From the NCBI GenBank assembly GCA_019925095.2, contig CM034398.1:11671001-11735000 (forward strand): a DNA stretch of 64,000 bases, given 5' to 3'. Shown piece by piece: positions 28,601 through 41,800 of this stretch. The stretch's first letter is position 1; each line of letters starts with the position of its first letter. Below the pieces are notes generated by a model. The model was not told the origin of the DNA. It did not search any database and worked only from the letters and a program-made list of their open reading frames with translations. The DNA comes from Dendrolimus kikuchii. Taxonomy: Eukaryota; Arthropoda; Insecta; Lepidoptera; Lasiocampidae. A program made the position numbers and the translations under genes.

Positions 28601-31600
28601 CCTGGCATGAGTATATATGTCCATTTTCGGCATTAAAACTACATTTAAACAAAATTACAATAAAAACGATCCAGTATTCCCAGTGTTTTCCGAAAACTTA
28701 ACAGAAAGACATATCGAGTTACTATCGCATTTTTATAGACGATGCATTTTTATATCTATGAACTTGAGAAATGATTGGTCTCATCCAAACTTTCATCCTC
28801 TATTACAAACAGTCCTAGTTTTATTTATCTATCCCCCGTCAATGAAAACTACAAAAATGACAAAAGGGACAACATCAGCAAAAAGGACAAAAAGAGCAAC
28901 ATCAGCAAAAAGGACAAAAAGAGCAACATGGACAAAAAGTACAAAAAAGAGTCGAAGAGCAAAAGAGCAAAAGAGCAAAAGAGCAAAAGAGCAAAAGAGC
29001 AAAAGAGCAAAAGAGCAAAAGAGCAAAAGAGCAAAAGAGCAAAAGAGCAAAAGAGCAAAAGAGCAAAAGAGCAAAAGAGCAAAAGAGCAAAAGAGCAAAA
29101 GAGCAAAAGAGCAAAAGAGCAAAAGAGCAAAAGAGCAAAAGAGCAAAAGAGCAAAAGAGCAAAAGAGCAAAAGAGCAAAGGAGCAAAGGAGCAAAGGAGC
29201 AAAGGAGCAAAGGGCAAAAGGGACAAAAGGGCAAAAAGGACAAAATAACCAAAATGATGAAAATGGCAAATCACAAAACCAACCAAACCCTGTCCCACTT
29301 TTGGGATAATCTTTACATAAATCTATCCCAAAATCTATCCCATTATCCGGGATGACAAATATCCCTTGTCCACCCTCGGTATTCAAATTACATATGTACC
29401 GAGTATCAGCCAAATCGGTCCAATAGTCTTTCCGTAAAAAGATAACAAACAGAGAGACAAATATGCTTTTATCCCGGAAACTATCCCATTTTCCGGGATA
29501 AAAAGTATCCTATGTTCATTCTCAGCATCGGAAATATATATATACTGAGTTTCAGCCAAATCGGTCCAGTAGTTTTTACGTGAAAACGGAACAGACAGAC
29601 AGACAGACAGAGTTACTTTCGCATTTATAATATTAATAGGGATAATTTTATACAATTTTTAACAGACTTCCAAAAAGGAGATTCTCAATTATTATTCGGC
29701 GGATTTATTCACCTTCTAGTTAATTTAAATTCGAGTTTTTGCAATATTTGTTATATTTGATACAATATGGTTAATAAGCAAATAAAACTTTATGTAAAAT
29801 CACATTTAGTGCTACATTTTAATATATATTTCTACAAGAATTTACACCGCGGCGACGCCGCGGGTCAACGTTTATTGCGTGCCTCTTATTTAAAAAGCAG
29901 GCACTGATACAGGTTTCATTGTATTAAATTTTTATGTTAGTGTTATTGGCCCCCGGAAGATTTACTATAGCATTTTTTTATAGATGATGAATTTTTATAT
30001 CTATTAACTTGAGAAATGATTGGTATCCCATATAAACTTTCATCCTCTATTTCAACCCATTCTACTTTTATTTATCTATCCCCTGTTTATCTATCTGAAA
30101 ACGACATAAATGACAACATTGACAAAAATTATAAAAATAACCGAAATGGCCGAAATGACTAAAATTACGGAAATGACGAAAATGGAAAATCACAAAACCT
30201 TACCCTCTTTCTGGAATAACCTTTACATAAATCTATCCCATTATCCGGGATGAAAAGTAGCCCTTATCCACCCTCGGTATTAAAATTACATATACCTCTA
30301 TACCGAATTTCAGCCAAATCGGTCCAATAGTTATTCCATAAAAGTATAACAAATAGAGAGACAAATATATTTTTATCCCGGAAACTATCCCATTTTTCGG
30401 GATTAAAAGTATCCTATATTCATCCTTGACATTGAAAATATATACATACCGAGTTTCAGTCAAATCGGTCCAGTAGTTTTTCGCTGAAAACGGAACAGAC
30501 AGACAGACAGCTCTACTCTCGCATTTATAATATTAATATGGATAGGGATTCAAATAAGAGTTCACATACTGGCACCGCCCACTTCTCTCACCACTTTCAT
30601 GCTTATTACCGTGTAAATGGGTATAAGGTAGACAAAGCACAAGCCTAAATCACTCACTGCCCCTCTTAGTCGTGTCTAATTTTATAACTTTTCTATAATT
30701 TAAGGGCAGGTGTAGAAGAGCATCCCGAAACAGACACAAAACCAAATTATAGTTATGATTATGCTGCTAAAATAAACGATTTTCATCATGCTGGTAAGCC
30801 TTGCCGTACTATATTGGTTGTATTATTTTCCATAAATATAAAGGAGACGGATTTGCTCTCATACATTCTTAGACCTATATTGTAAAAAGATGAAAGTGAT
30901 TTGAAGATTACATTTTGTTATGTGGATTTTTTTTAATAACTGTAGTGGGTTTATTTATTTTGAATGAATTAATCGTGCGGTGTAAATGTTTTTACATTAT
31001 TAACTAGAGTTTATTCCGCGTCGCAGCCGGTAGTCGGACTGTAGTGCGTACCTCTTGTTTAAAAAGCAGGCGTTAATACAGGTTACATTGTATTAATTTT
31101 TTATGTTCTTGCTATTTTCCCCCGGAGAATTCACTTCAATTTACATCGCAAACTATCCCATCTCCCGGGATGAAAAGTATTTATGACCATTTTCGGTATA
31201 AAAACCACATGTACAAAATTACAGCAATCCAATCCGGTATACTCCAGTAGTTTTTCCGTGAAAGCTTAACAGAGAGACAGACTGAGTTACTATCGCATTT
31301 TTATATCTATAAACTTGAGAAATGATTGGTCTCCCATACAAACTTTCATCCCCTTCTTTCAACCCATTCTAGTTTTATTTATCTAGCCCCCGTCTATCTA
31401 TCTGTAAACAACATAAATGTCAAAAATGACAGAATTGACAAAAATTACAATGAATGAAGACGAACATGTTGATCTACGAGTATATTCTAGGCTCAATATG
31501 CTACTTATATTCTTAAGGGTTTTTCATTATATTAGTTTATGTATATTAAAACTCTTTTCAATATATTCCAGACGAGAATGAATCGTCAGATAAAGTTAAG

Positions 31601-34600
31601 GGGATCAAACTCCTGATCAATCATATACACGCTATGTTCCTGAAACTAGCTTACAACACATTGAGAAATAAAGGGACGGGCTCAATACAGATAATATGGC
31701 CTATTGTAAATATTGTGCTTTCAATGATAATAGCAAGTTCTTGGAAATTTTTAACCGATCTACCCCCTTTAAAACTAAGCTTAGAAAGTGGATTTGAAAA
31801 AACACAAACACTTGTGTCTCAAGATGTAAATTTGAGTGATGCAAGCTTGTCGTCGAAAGTAATGGCGATGTACAAAGACTATTTTATGACCTCCAACTAT
31901 CCAGAGATTAGTTTAACGAATGTTGGAACAATGGATTTGGGAAAGTTTTATTTGAAACTGGTATGTTAATTTTGAGTTATTAAAGCACTTTGTAAGTGTT
32001 ACATTTCATATCTATTAGTATCAATAAGATTAATGACATAAAAAGTCCAAATAAATATCTTGATACATAAAAATAAATGTATGTCCTTTATATTGTAAAC
32101 TATACATCCGATTTTGATGAAATTTTTTGTGTGTGTTTGAGCCCACTCAACCGCTCACCGGGACCCATCCCGGGATGGTTTACAGCCACAATTGGAACCG
32201 GTAGGTGGCACTGAGATCGGGATCTAGAATCCTTCTAATCACCTGGACCGGTTTTGGTGATTTTGTTTTTGTGTTAGAATGGGTTCCCGGATGGTTTAAA
32301 TTCACAGTTAGAACCGATAGGTGGCGCTGAGATCGGGTTCTAGAAACCTCCTAATCACCGGGGGCGATTTTGGTGATTTTGTTTTTATGTGTTTGAGTGA
32401 GATCCTGGATGGTTTAGATTCGCAATTAGAACCGGTAGGTGGCGCTGAGATCGGGTTCTAGAATCCTCCGAATCACCGGAAGCGATTTTGGTGATTTAGT
32501 TTTTGTGTTTGAATGGGTTCCCGGATGGTTTAGATTCACAGTTAGAACCGATAGGTGCCGCTGTGATCGGGTTCTAGACTCCTCCTGATCACCTAGACCG
32601 ATTATGGTGATTTTGTTTTTGTGTCATGGAACAGTCTTTTAGGAATTCAGAAAATATGCGGTACGAAGTTCGCCGGGTCAGCTAATTTTTAATAAATCTT
32701 GTTGAAGGGTTAGTTGACATTATCGCTGGCTCACGGCTAGGAGATAAGTCGACTTTAATTACAATTTTGTTGACGATTTATAAATTTAAATGTTTTTATT
32801 GAAGCAAAAAATTTGCTTAAATATTAAAGCAACACAGTCCAGGTGATGTGTCGACAAAAAATAGTAAGTATCGATTTGCTAAAAATTGATAAAGTAGAAA
32901 CTGTTACTATCACGAACGTTTTTAATTGATTACAAGACATTATTTTAATTCAGATATGAATCATATTACCCCCACCAAAAACGAGCTTAGGCACTCGTCA
33001 TATGTTCTTTTAAGGTACCTATGTGTATCCAATCTAAATGTAAATAATAATAAATATTTTCTACCAAAAATACAAAAGGTTTGATTGCAAACATTTTATA
33101 TGTTAATATTCATATTTTTTTGTTTTTGTAAGCATTTGAATAATTAATGCTTTAGACAAAAATTATAAATATTTCTGAAGTTGCTATATGGGATAAGTGC
33201 CGTAAACTCGCCGTAATCTTTGTGTGATGATGATTAGGTCATAATTTAAAAAAGTAAACAAAAAAGATTGATCCATTTTTAGTGTTGGTAAAAATAAGGT
33301 TGCGTATACTTTGTATTGATAGTAGAATCATCCATAGCGCGAATTCGATGTGCACACGGTCACTTGTTTTTAGGTGCTAGGATTCTGCAAATTCAAATTG
33401 ACCCAGAATTTTTTAAAGTAGTGTAAAAATTATGGTGATTACCACCCATCAACGCCGAGTTTCTGTGTCTTCCTATCTATTATTCATTTGCCTTACTGTT
33501 AGTTAAAATCTGACATAAGCTTTATTATACAAGTAATTTCAATTTTATACCAATCTAGCTATCTTCTATATAAATAAAAATGAATCGTAGAAATGTATAT
33601 ACGCGCATGACTTGAGAACGACTTTCCAATTTTGATGACATTTTTTGTGTGTTTAAGTGGGTTCCCTGATTATATATTTTCACAATTGGATGGTACCGAT
33701 AGGTGACGCTGGGATCGGGTCCTAGATTTTTATTTTTTCAGGACAGGACAACGTCTGCCGGGACTTTAGTTATAAGATAAAACACGCACGGGAATATGTC
33801 TAAATAAACCCGACATAAGACCACTTCGGTCTTTTTTCGATCGTCTTTAAGCAGTCGATATCGGCTTGGGGTAATGCGACTAATTGTAATTATTATACTC
33901 CTCGTTAAAAATCGTTGTACGCTTTTGTTTAAATGATTTTGCCTGTTGCGTCAAATATCTTTTCTATTTCAGACCAAATCGAATCCAAATCGCGTCCGAT
34001 ATGAGACGCTTGCAGGAGCTTCCTTCGCAAACAATAACATTACAGCATGGTTCAGTAACTATGGCTACCATGATTCGGCTATCTCACTCGCACTCGTTAA
34101 CAACGCAGTAATGAGGACTCACTCACCGAACAGTACATTGAATATCGTCAACTACCCTCTGCCTTACTCTTTCGAAAATATGGTAATAAAATAAAACTTT
34201 CAAAAATGAAAAAAAAATGTATATTATAAACATTTTTCACTGAGCTGATCGAAAAATATATTTTAAATAATATAGCGTCAAAAACCGACAGAAGAATGAC
34301 TTGACGCAATTTAAGAGTTTTTGTAGATAGATTTTGTACTACGTGAATCTCATTCATAGTATTCTTGTACAGTGTTCAACATTTAATATAGATGGTGATT
34401 TAAGCTGCAGATTGGACTTCAAGAATAATTATACAAAAAAGCCTTGCAATTATATTCTTTAAATGAGTATTAACAATCAAGGCTGAAGTATTATACTTAC
34501 AACAGGGATTTTTATCCAAGTTAATACCCATGAATACTCGTTAATTTTATTATGAAAAATAAATCTAAAATAGTGTTAACATTTCAGGTGGAGATATTGG

Positions 34601-35838
34601 CTACTGGAAGTAGTACAGCTTTTCTCACTGCATTCAGTCTTGGATTTTGCTTAGCGGTTATAAGTTCCTTTCTTGTTATCTTCTATATTAAGGTACTGGC
34701 AGAATAATTTTTTTATCTCTTAATTAAGGCCATGAAGAAGAAAGGTTACCATAAAAACCCGATGTTTGGCGTTGGCTGAAAAATTTAAAAGATAGAGTAC
34801 TAAATTGGTATTGGCATATAATCAGAGGGGATGAAAATCATGTGAATGTTATACTGGAAGATTAGTATATATATGTGTAAAGGATGTCAATGACATGATG
34901 ATTTGCAATGTTACAGATAACGTATGTCAGAATAGACAAGTATTGGAGATATTTGTCGGCCCCAAATGATTGGAAGAAGGTGAAAGAAAGGAGACGTTAA
35001 TATTAGATATAGTGTGCTAAATTTCATTGTTTTATATTTTTTTATTACATGAGTTCATTAGACAGGCCGACGGCTCACCTAATGGGTAAGGGTTACCGTC
35101 GCCTATCTACATTTGTAGCACCAATGGTGCTGCCGCTATCTAAAGGCAGACTAGAACCCGGCCACTATTGCTGGAACACAACTTAAGGTTATTATGGCGA
35201 CACTCTAGACTCTAGACCAAAAATGGCAGGCATCCAGACGGGCAAATACTCTATCACCTAACTGTGGGCTTGTTTCGTCGCCTCTTACCACAGGCCGCCC
35301 GGCGGCAAGAAATTGTATTCTTTCTCCGTTCTGTAATTATAATAATTAATCGGCTGTGATAGATAAATACCGGATTGGGATCATAAGTTTTTTTTAACTT
35401 TAGATATTGATACCCTAAAATAAAGAAGATTTTATAAAATAATCGCTATTTTTCGTGTTAACTTTCGTAGGAGCGAGTGAGTGGTGCAAAACTACTCCAA
35501 AAAGTGTCGGGCTTAAAACCCGCCGTTATGTGGATAACAGCGCTTATATGGGACTCTATGTGGTTGCTGGTTATTCATATTATTATTGTTTTAACATTAG
35601 CCTGTTTCCAAGAAAGTACTATGGCTACACCACAGGAATTAGGTTTGTATACAGCTTAAATGTATAACTATCTAAGCATGTGTCATACTTACATACGACT
35701 TTTGAAACGATTTATCGTTATATTAATACGTGAAGCAAAAACTTTGTACCCCTTTTTACGAAAATTGCGCGGACGGAGGAGTATGAAATTTCGCACACTT
35801 ATCCCTATCCCTATTAATATTATAAATGCGAAAGTAAC

Positions 35839-35879
<41 letters not shown>

Positions 35880-38800
35880 TCCGTTTTCACGTAAAAACTA
35901 CTGGACCGATTTGGCTGAAACTCAGTATATATATATTTTCGATGCCGAGAATGAACATAGGATACTTTTTATCCCGGAAAATGGGATAGTTTCCGGGATA
36001 AAAGTATATTTGTCTCTCTGTTTGTTATCCTTTTACGGAAAGACTTTTGGACCGATTTGGCTGATACTCGGTACATATGTAATTTGAATACCGAGGGTGG
36101 ACAAGGGATATTTTTCATACCGGATAATGGGATAGATTTTGGGATAGATTTATGTAAAGATTATCCCAAAAGTGGGACAGGCTTTGGTTGGTTTTGTGAT
36201 TTGCCATTTTCATCATTTTGGTTATTTTGCCCTGTTGCCCTGTTGCCCTTTTGCCCTTCTGCCCTTTTGCCCTTTTGCCCTTTTGCCCTTTTGCCCTTTT
36301 GCCCTTTTGCCCTTTTGCCCTTTTGCCCCTTTGCCCTTTTGCCCCTTTGCCCCTTTGCCCCTTTGCCCCTTTGCCCCTTTGCCCCTTTGCCCCTTTGCCC
36401 TTTTGCCCTTTTGCCCTTTTGCCCTTTTGCCCTTTTGCCCTTTTGCCCTTTTCCCTTTTGCCCTTTTGCCCTTTTGCCCTTTTGCTCTTTTGCTCTTTTG
36501 CTCTTCGAGTCTTTTTTGTCCTTTTTGTCCATATTGCTCTTTTTGTCCTTTTTGCTGATGTTGTCCCTTTTGTCATTTTTGTAGTTTTCATTGACGGGGG
36601 ATAGATAAATAAAACTAGGACTGTTTGTAATAGAGGATGAAAGTTTGGATGAGACCAATCATTTCTCAAGTTCATAGATATAAAAATGCGATAGTAACTC
36701 GATATGTCTTTCTGTTAAGTTTTCGGAAAACACTGGGAATACTGGATCGTTTTTATTGTAATTTTGTTTAAATGTAGTTTTAATGCCGAAAATGGACATA
36801 TATACTCATGCCAGCAGATCGGCATGAGAATATATCAAGCATCGAGTTTGCGATATAAAATGAAGTGAATTTTTCGGGTGCAAATGGCACTAACATAAAA
36901 ATGGTGTACATTGTAACCTGTATTAACGGCTGCTCTTTAAACAAGAAGCAGGAACTAGAGGTTAACCCGCGGCGCAGCCGCGGGGTAAACTCTAGTAGTT
37001 TATATAGAGAAGGAGTGCAGAATGCAATTTTTTTACATTACGCATATAAAATACATTAAATCTATAAAAAAAATTACACACATTACCATGTATTTGACAC
37101 ACACACGCATATATACTCTTTTGTTTATTGTTAAAGTCAAATTAACAGTGTAGCCTTGGTGAAATCTGTGATTATAGAAGTATAGTCTTTAATAACAGAA
37201 CCTTAATAATGTTCAAACTTATGATTTTAATTAATTATGGTCGAAGTTTGACCACTGGGCGACCACTAATTTATTTAAAACTGTAATATGACTGACTGAC
37301 TTGAACTTCCCGCGGGATTCCCGGGATAGAAAGTACCGCAGATTTTAAGTCTAAGAATTTGCTGTCGATCAGCGAGAACCGCATCGAAATCGGCCTAGTA
37401 GTTTTTACGTGAATCCCGAACAAGCCCAGAAGAAATTTTAAAAAAATTGCATCGTGTTCTCCATAGTTTATATAGTCTATTCCAGTTTTTTTGTAATAGC
37501 TTCAACGTACAGACACAACATGTGTAGAATTTTATAATATTACTAGCTGTGCCCGCGACGTCGTCCGCGTGGAATTTGCTTTCAAAACCGTCTGACTTTG
37601 AAACATTCTTCATTGGTGCTCCGCTCCTATTGGTCTTAGCGTGATGATATATAGCCTATAGCCTTCCTCGATAAATGGGCTATCCAAAACTGAAAGAATT
37701 TTTCAAATCAGACCAGTAGTTCCTGAGATTAGCGCGTTCAATCAAACAGTATTAGTAAATTTTAACAATACTCGTTGACACTTGACATCTTTGTCTTCCG
37801 TGATCACGGCCACTGAAAAGTGGCCGAAACGTCGGAAAAATCAAAATCAAATAAAATTACCGCGCTTAAAACCGTTAAAATGTAGTTTTATTATGTATAC
37901 AACTATTAGTATATTTGTCTACAACACTAATACTTACATTTTAAATATCGCGATATCTTTTGAATGAAACGTCCGAATTGAATAATTCAAAAAGTTCTAG
38001 AAAGGTATTGAATTCGTCTTGAATATGGAGTAATTTATTTTGATAAGTATTAATACCAAGGTACAAAATAAAGAGTTTTTGAAGCGATGGCATTTTAATT
38101 ATTTAAAAAAATAAAAGAAAACAGTTATTGTGAGATAACTACAATAGTTAGACATATGGTTACGCGGTATTTTTTGTAGACAATTATATGTTCTGCAAAG
38201 TGGTAGCACATTGTTTTGTTCTATAATCAATAGTTTTCGTAGCGCACGCCGTGTAAGGATTTTTTCGGGTCATTTTTTTACACCTTGGGTTACATTATTG
38301 GACTTTTAGTAAGGATCCCAAATTTTTTTGAAAATATAATATAGCCTATAGCCTTCCTCGATAAATGTACTATTCAACTCTGAAAGAATTTTTCAAATCA
38401 GACCAGCGGTTCCTGAGATTAGCGCTTTTAGACAAACAAACAAACTCTTCAGCTTTATAATATTAGTATAGATAGATAACTTTATTTAATCTAAGATTAT
38501 TATCGATGGAATGAAGCACAGCCTTCGAATGAACGCTTTGTGAATTTGTTTTTTTTTTGATACGTTATTATCCCAAGGATCAGTTTGTGCGTTTATATAA
38601 GGTTTAAGATCCATACCGAGCCTTAACCTTTGTCCTCATAAGCCTCTAAGGCTAAGCGCGGACAACGTTTTATCAAAACCGAACTCAGCTGCAGCCGATT
38701 CATTTAGCAGCCTTAAAAACTTGCGCGAACAAACCTTACAGACGTAACACCGGGCTTAAGTAATTTGACTATGAATGATAACCAATCTTTATATTTATCT

Positions 38801-41800
38801 GTTCGTTTCAGGCAGAATACTATTAGTATTGATGGTATTCTCTTTCGCAATAATACCGCTTCACTACCTCGCCTCATTTTTCTTTAAAGATGCTGCGACA
38901 GGTTTCGCTAAAATGGTGTTTGTCAATATATTTAGTGGTAAGTTGACATTTCAAAAAAATTGTGTAATTAAATTTTAATTGTGAGTAGATGTTTTACTTA
39001 TAAAAAGACTGTTGTCAAAAGTTTACCTTTAATGTAGAGTATTGGTTCCAAACTATTCTTTAACCACCAGTAGGACACTTTAATAACATTTGAGTACTAT
39101 TTTGTTTCAGGTTCCATGTTATTCTTACTGTCAGAAGTCCTGCGAATGCCGCAGTTGAATATTCCATTCTATGCAAATTTGTCCGATTATATATTCTCGT
39201 TTCTACCGATATATTGTGTCGCCAGGAGCTTAAGGTAACCTCAGTTTATACAATATAAACCCATACTGAATGTCATTTGATTGGATATTAATAGTTTCCT
39301 TCTTCACTGCCCGCAAATTAAAATAGTTATTATTCTACTTTTTAACCGACTTCCAAAAAAAGGAGGAGGTTCTCAATTCGTCAGGATCTTTTTTTTTTCT
39401 TTTTTTTTATGTATGTTCACCGATTACTCCGAGATTTATGATCCGATTTACGTGATTCTAGTTTAGTTTGATGCGGATGGTTGCCATTTGGTCCCTAAAA
39501 ATTTAACATAGTTTGGCCCAGTAGTTTTCATTTTACGAACATTTTTTTGTTCCCGTTTCTTGGGACCTATATTTTTTAAGGAGCGCGGCACCTTTCGTAG
39601 GTCTACGCTTACATAGGCTAGACACTAAAAAGTAACAAATAAAATAAAAAATCTTCGTTTAAAAAAGCCGACTTCAAAAACTAAAAAGTGTAAAATAACT
39701 TATTTCTAAAGCTATTATTATTAATATATATTATCTAAAACATCTTGAAGTCGGTACAAAGTAAAACATAAAAATTACTATATTTTGAAAATTACTAAGC
39801 ACCGACTTTAAGATGTTTTAGATAATATATATTAATAATAATAGCTTTAGAAATAAGTTATTTTATACTTTTTAGTTTTTTAGTTTTTGAAGTCGGTTTT
39901 TTTTTGTAATCATGATGAACATAAGAATATTATATACTTTATTGCTTTATTTCATAACATTAAGAAACAGTTCAAGAAATATAAGTGCAGAAAACAATAG
40001 GCGGTCACGTCACTAAAAGCAATTTGTTCCAGACAACCTTAGAACGAATTAGAAATGTTAAGATTTTTTTTTATCTCAGAAAATGATATATTGCCAAGGG
40101 CATACAACTGCGAAATTTAAAAAGCCTTAGATACAAAAGACTAAAGCTTAGCCCTACGATTTCCTTGATTAAAAACTTATTGATTGATATTTAATATTCT
40201 AGTCAATTTTGGTTTGCAAATACTTTGTATTCGGTTTGTAACAAAAAGAAGTTTTCAGCAATTTATCTCTATAATCTCTGTAAATATTATAAACGCGAAA
40301 GTTTGTAAGAATGGATGTATAGATGTATGGGTGTATGTTTGTTACTCTTTCACACAAAAACTACTAAATGGATTTTGGTGAAACTTTACAGTAATATAGC
40401 TTACACGTCAGAAGAACACATAGGCTATAATTTCTAAAGATATAGTGTGAATTATCCAAAATATAATGATTTTCCATCACCACGCGGTTGAAACCGCGGG
40501 CACAGCTAGGTCTGATATAAAAAAACAATATTACCTTCCCTGTATAACCCTTCTTGTGATAGAATTTCCAAGATTTTAGTGTAAAGGTTCACGTTATCAC
40601 TAGCTATCTGCTACATGCCAACATATATAAATCTACTACTACAATTTATTTTCAAAACATTCTGTAACTCCATAATACGATTCGTTTAAGTTTGCCTCTA
40701 TTTGGGGTGCAATTTTAAAAAGTTGAAATCTGTTGACGTACGGATCGTGAGTTGTGTGCTGCATGTACGCAGTAGATAGATATAAGTATATATTATATAG
40801 TTCGCGTTCCGCCAAACAGGCCGCGGTTGTATATAATATCGTGTCCTCTAAATAAAATATAATAAATACGTCGTGTATACTGCTCTCCACGGCCCAACAA
40901 AATCATTTTTGTTGTATGTTAAATCTTCATATTTCGAGCTTGTGCTCGTTAAACGACCAAAATGGAGTTTTAATATACCGTGTCTTATGTTTGCAGACAA
41001 TTAAGTGTAACGTCTCTAACTATATCGGCATGCGAGGGATTATGCCGACATCTAAATGAAGATAATTGCACCCGTTATACTGTGTGCAAGCAATTAGATC
41101 TGTCGATGTGTTGCAGTAAGTTGACTATGTATATATTTGTATGACATATTATTTTTAAATTAACTTAGTATAACTATTGATGTAGTTTTGAGTATGTACA
41201 GTCGTGTTATGAAAACGTTCGCCAGTTTTCAAATTGTTTCATTTAACATTCCGCGAGACACATGTTACCTTTTCAATCTAAGTCACAGAATAGAGTGTTC
41301 CACAGAAAAATATGTTTAACTCTTTGACAATAAAGTTTAAAATTACTTAGATCAAAGTTGTTTGATTTTCTATCTGGGCTAAGAAAATTGTCTAGACATG
41401 TAAAACCTTTTTATTGGTTTTAATATTTGTGTTAAGCGTAGTGATTATATCTTCTTTGTTTTTTATTGTTAATCTCAGCGTCTGTCATTGTCAACATCGC
41501 AGTTTTCTTTTTTCGCGTTTCTATATTATACAAACGTAAAATGTTGGCAGAGATTTTTTCTTGTACTCGTGCAAGAAAAAGTAGACTAAGGTGACGAACA
41601 TTTTCATTTGCGAATATACAACTTGCATGCCTGACCGGCAACAACATGTGAAACCTTTATGAACAACATGTCATCTTATATTTATAAGACCATGTTTTTG
41701 AGCAAATAAATTAATCATTGATTGATAAGTTATAATTTATCCTTTACGGATTCTCGACATCATTTTTTAATTCGAAAATCAAAACCGCGGCGACCAACTT

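Noticed and set aside
28617..29309. Long open frames rich in K, R, A, E and Q (and the reverse-strand L, F, C, S frames), also at 26579-27160 and 36057-36675
   Set aside because: They lie across the octamer minisatellite of non-autonomous Helitrons; all frames are open because of the unit length, and sister copies differ freely in unit number.
37800..37835. Possible hammerhead ribozyme (CTGA ... GAAAC) in family P elements
   Set aside because: The core reads CTGAAAA where CTGANGA is required, and the perfect hairpin GGCCACT/AGTGGCC competes with it; kept only as a testable idea for intact relatives.
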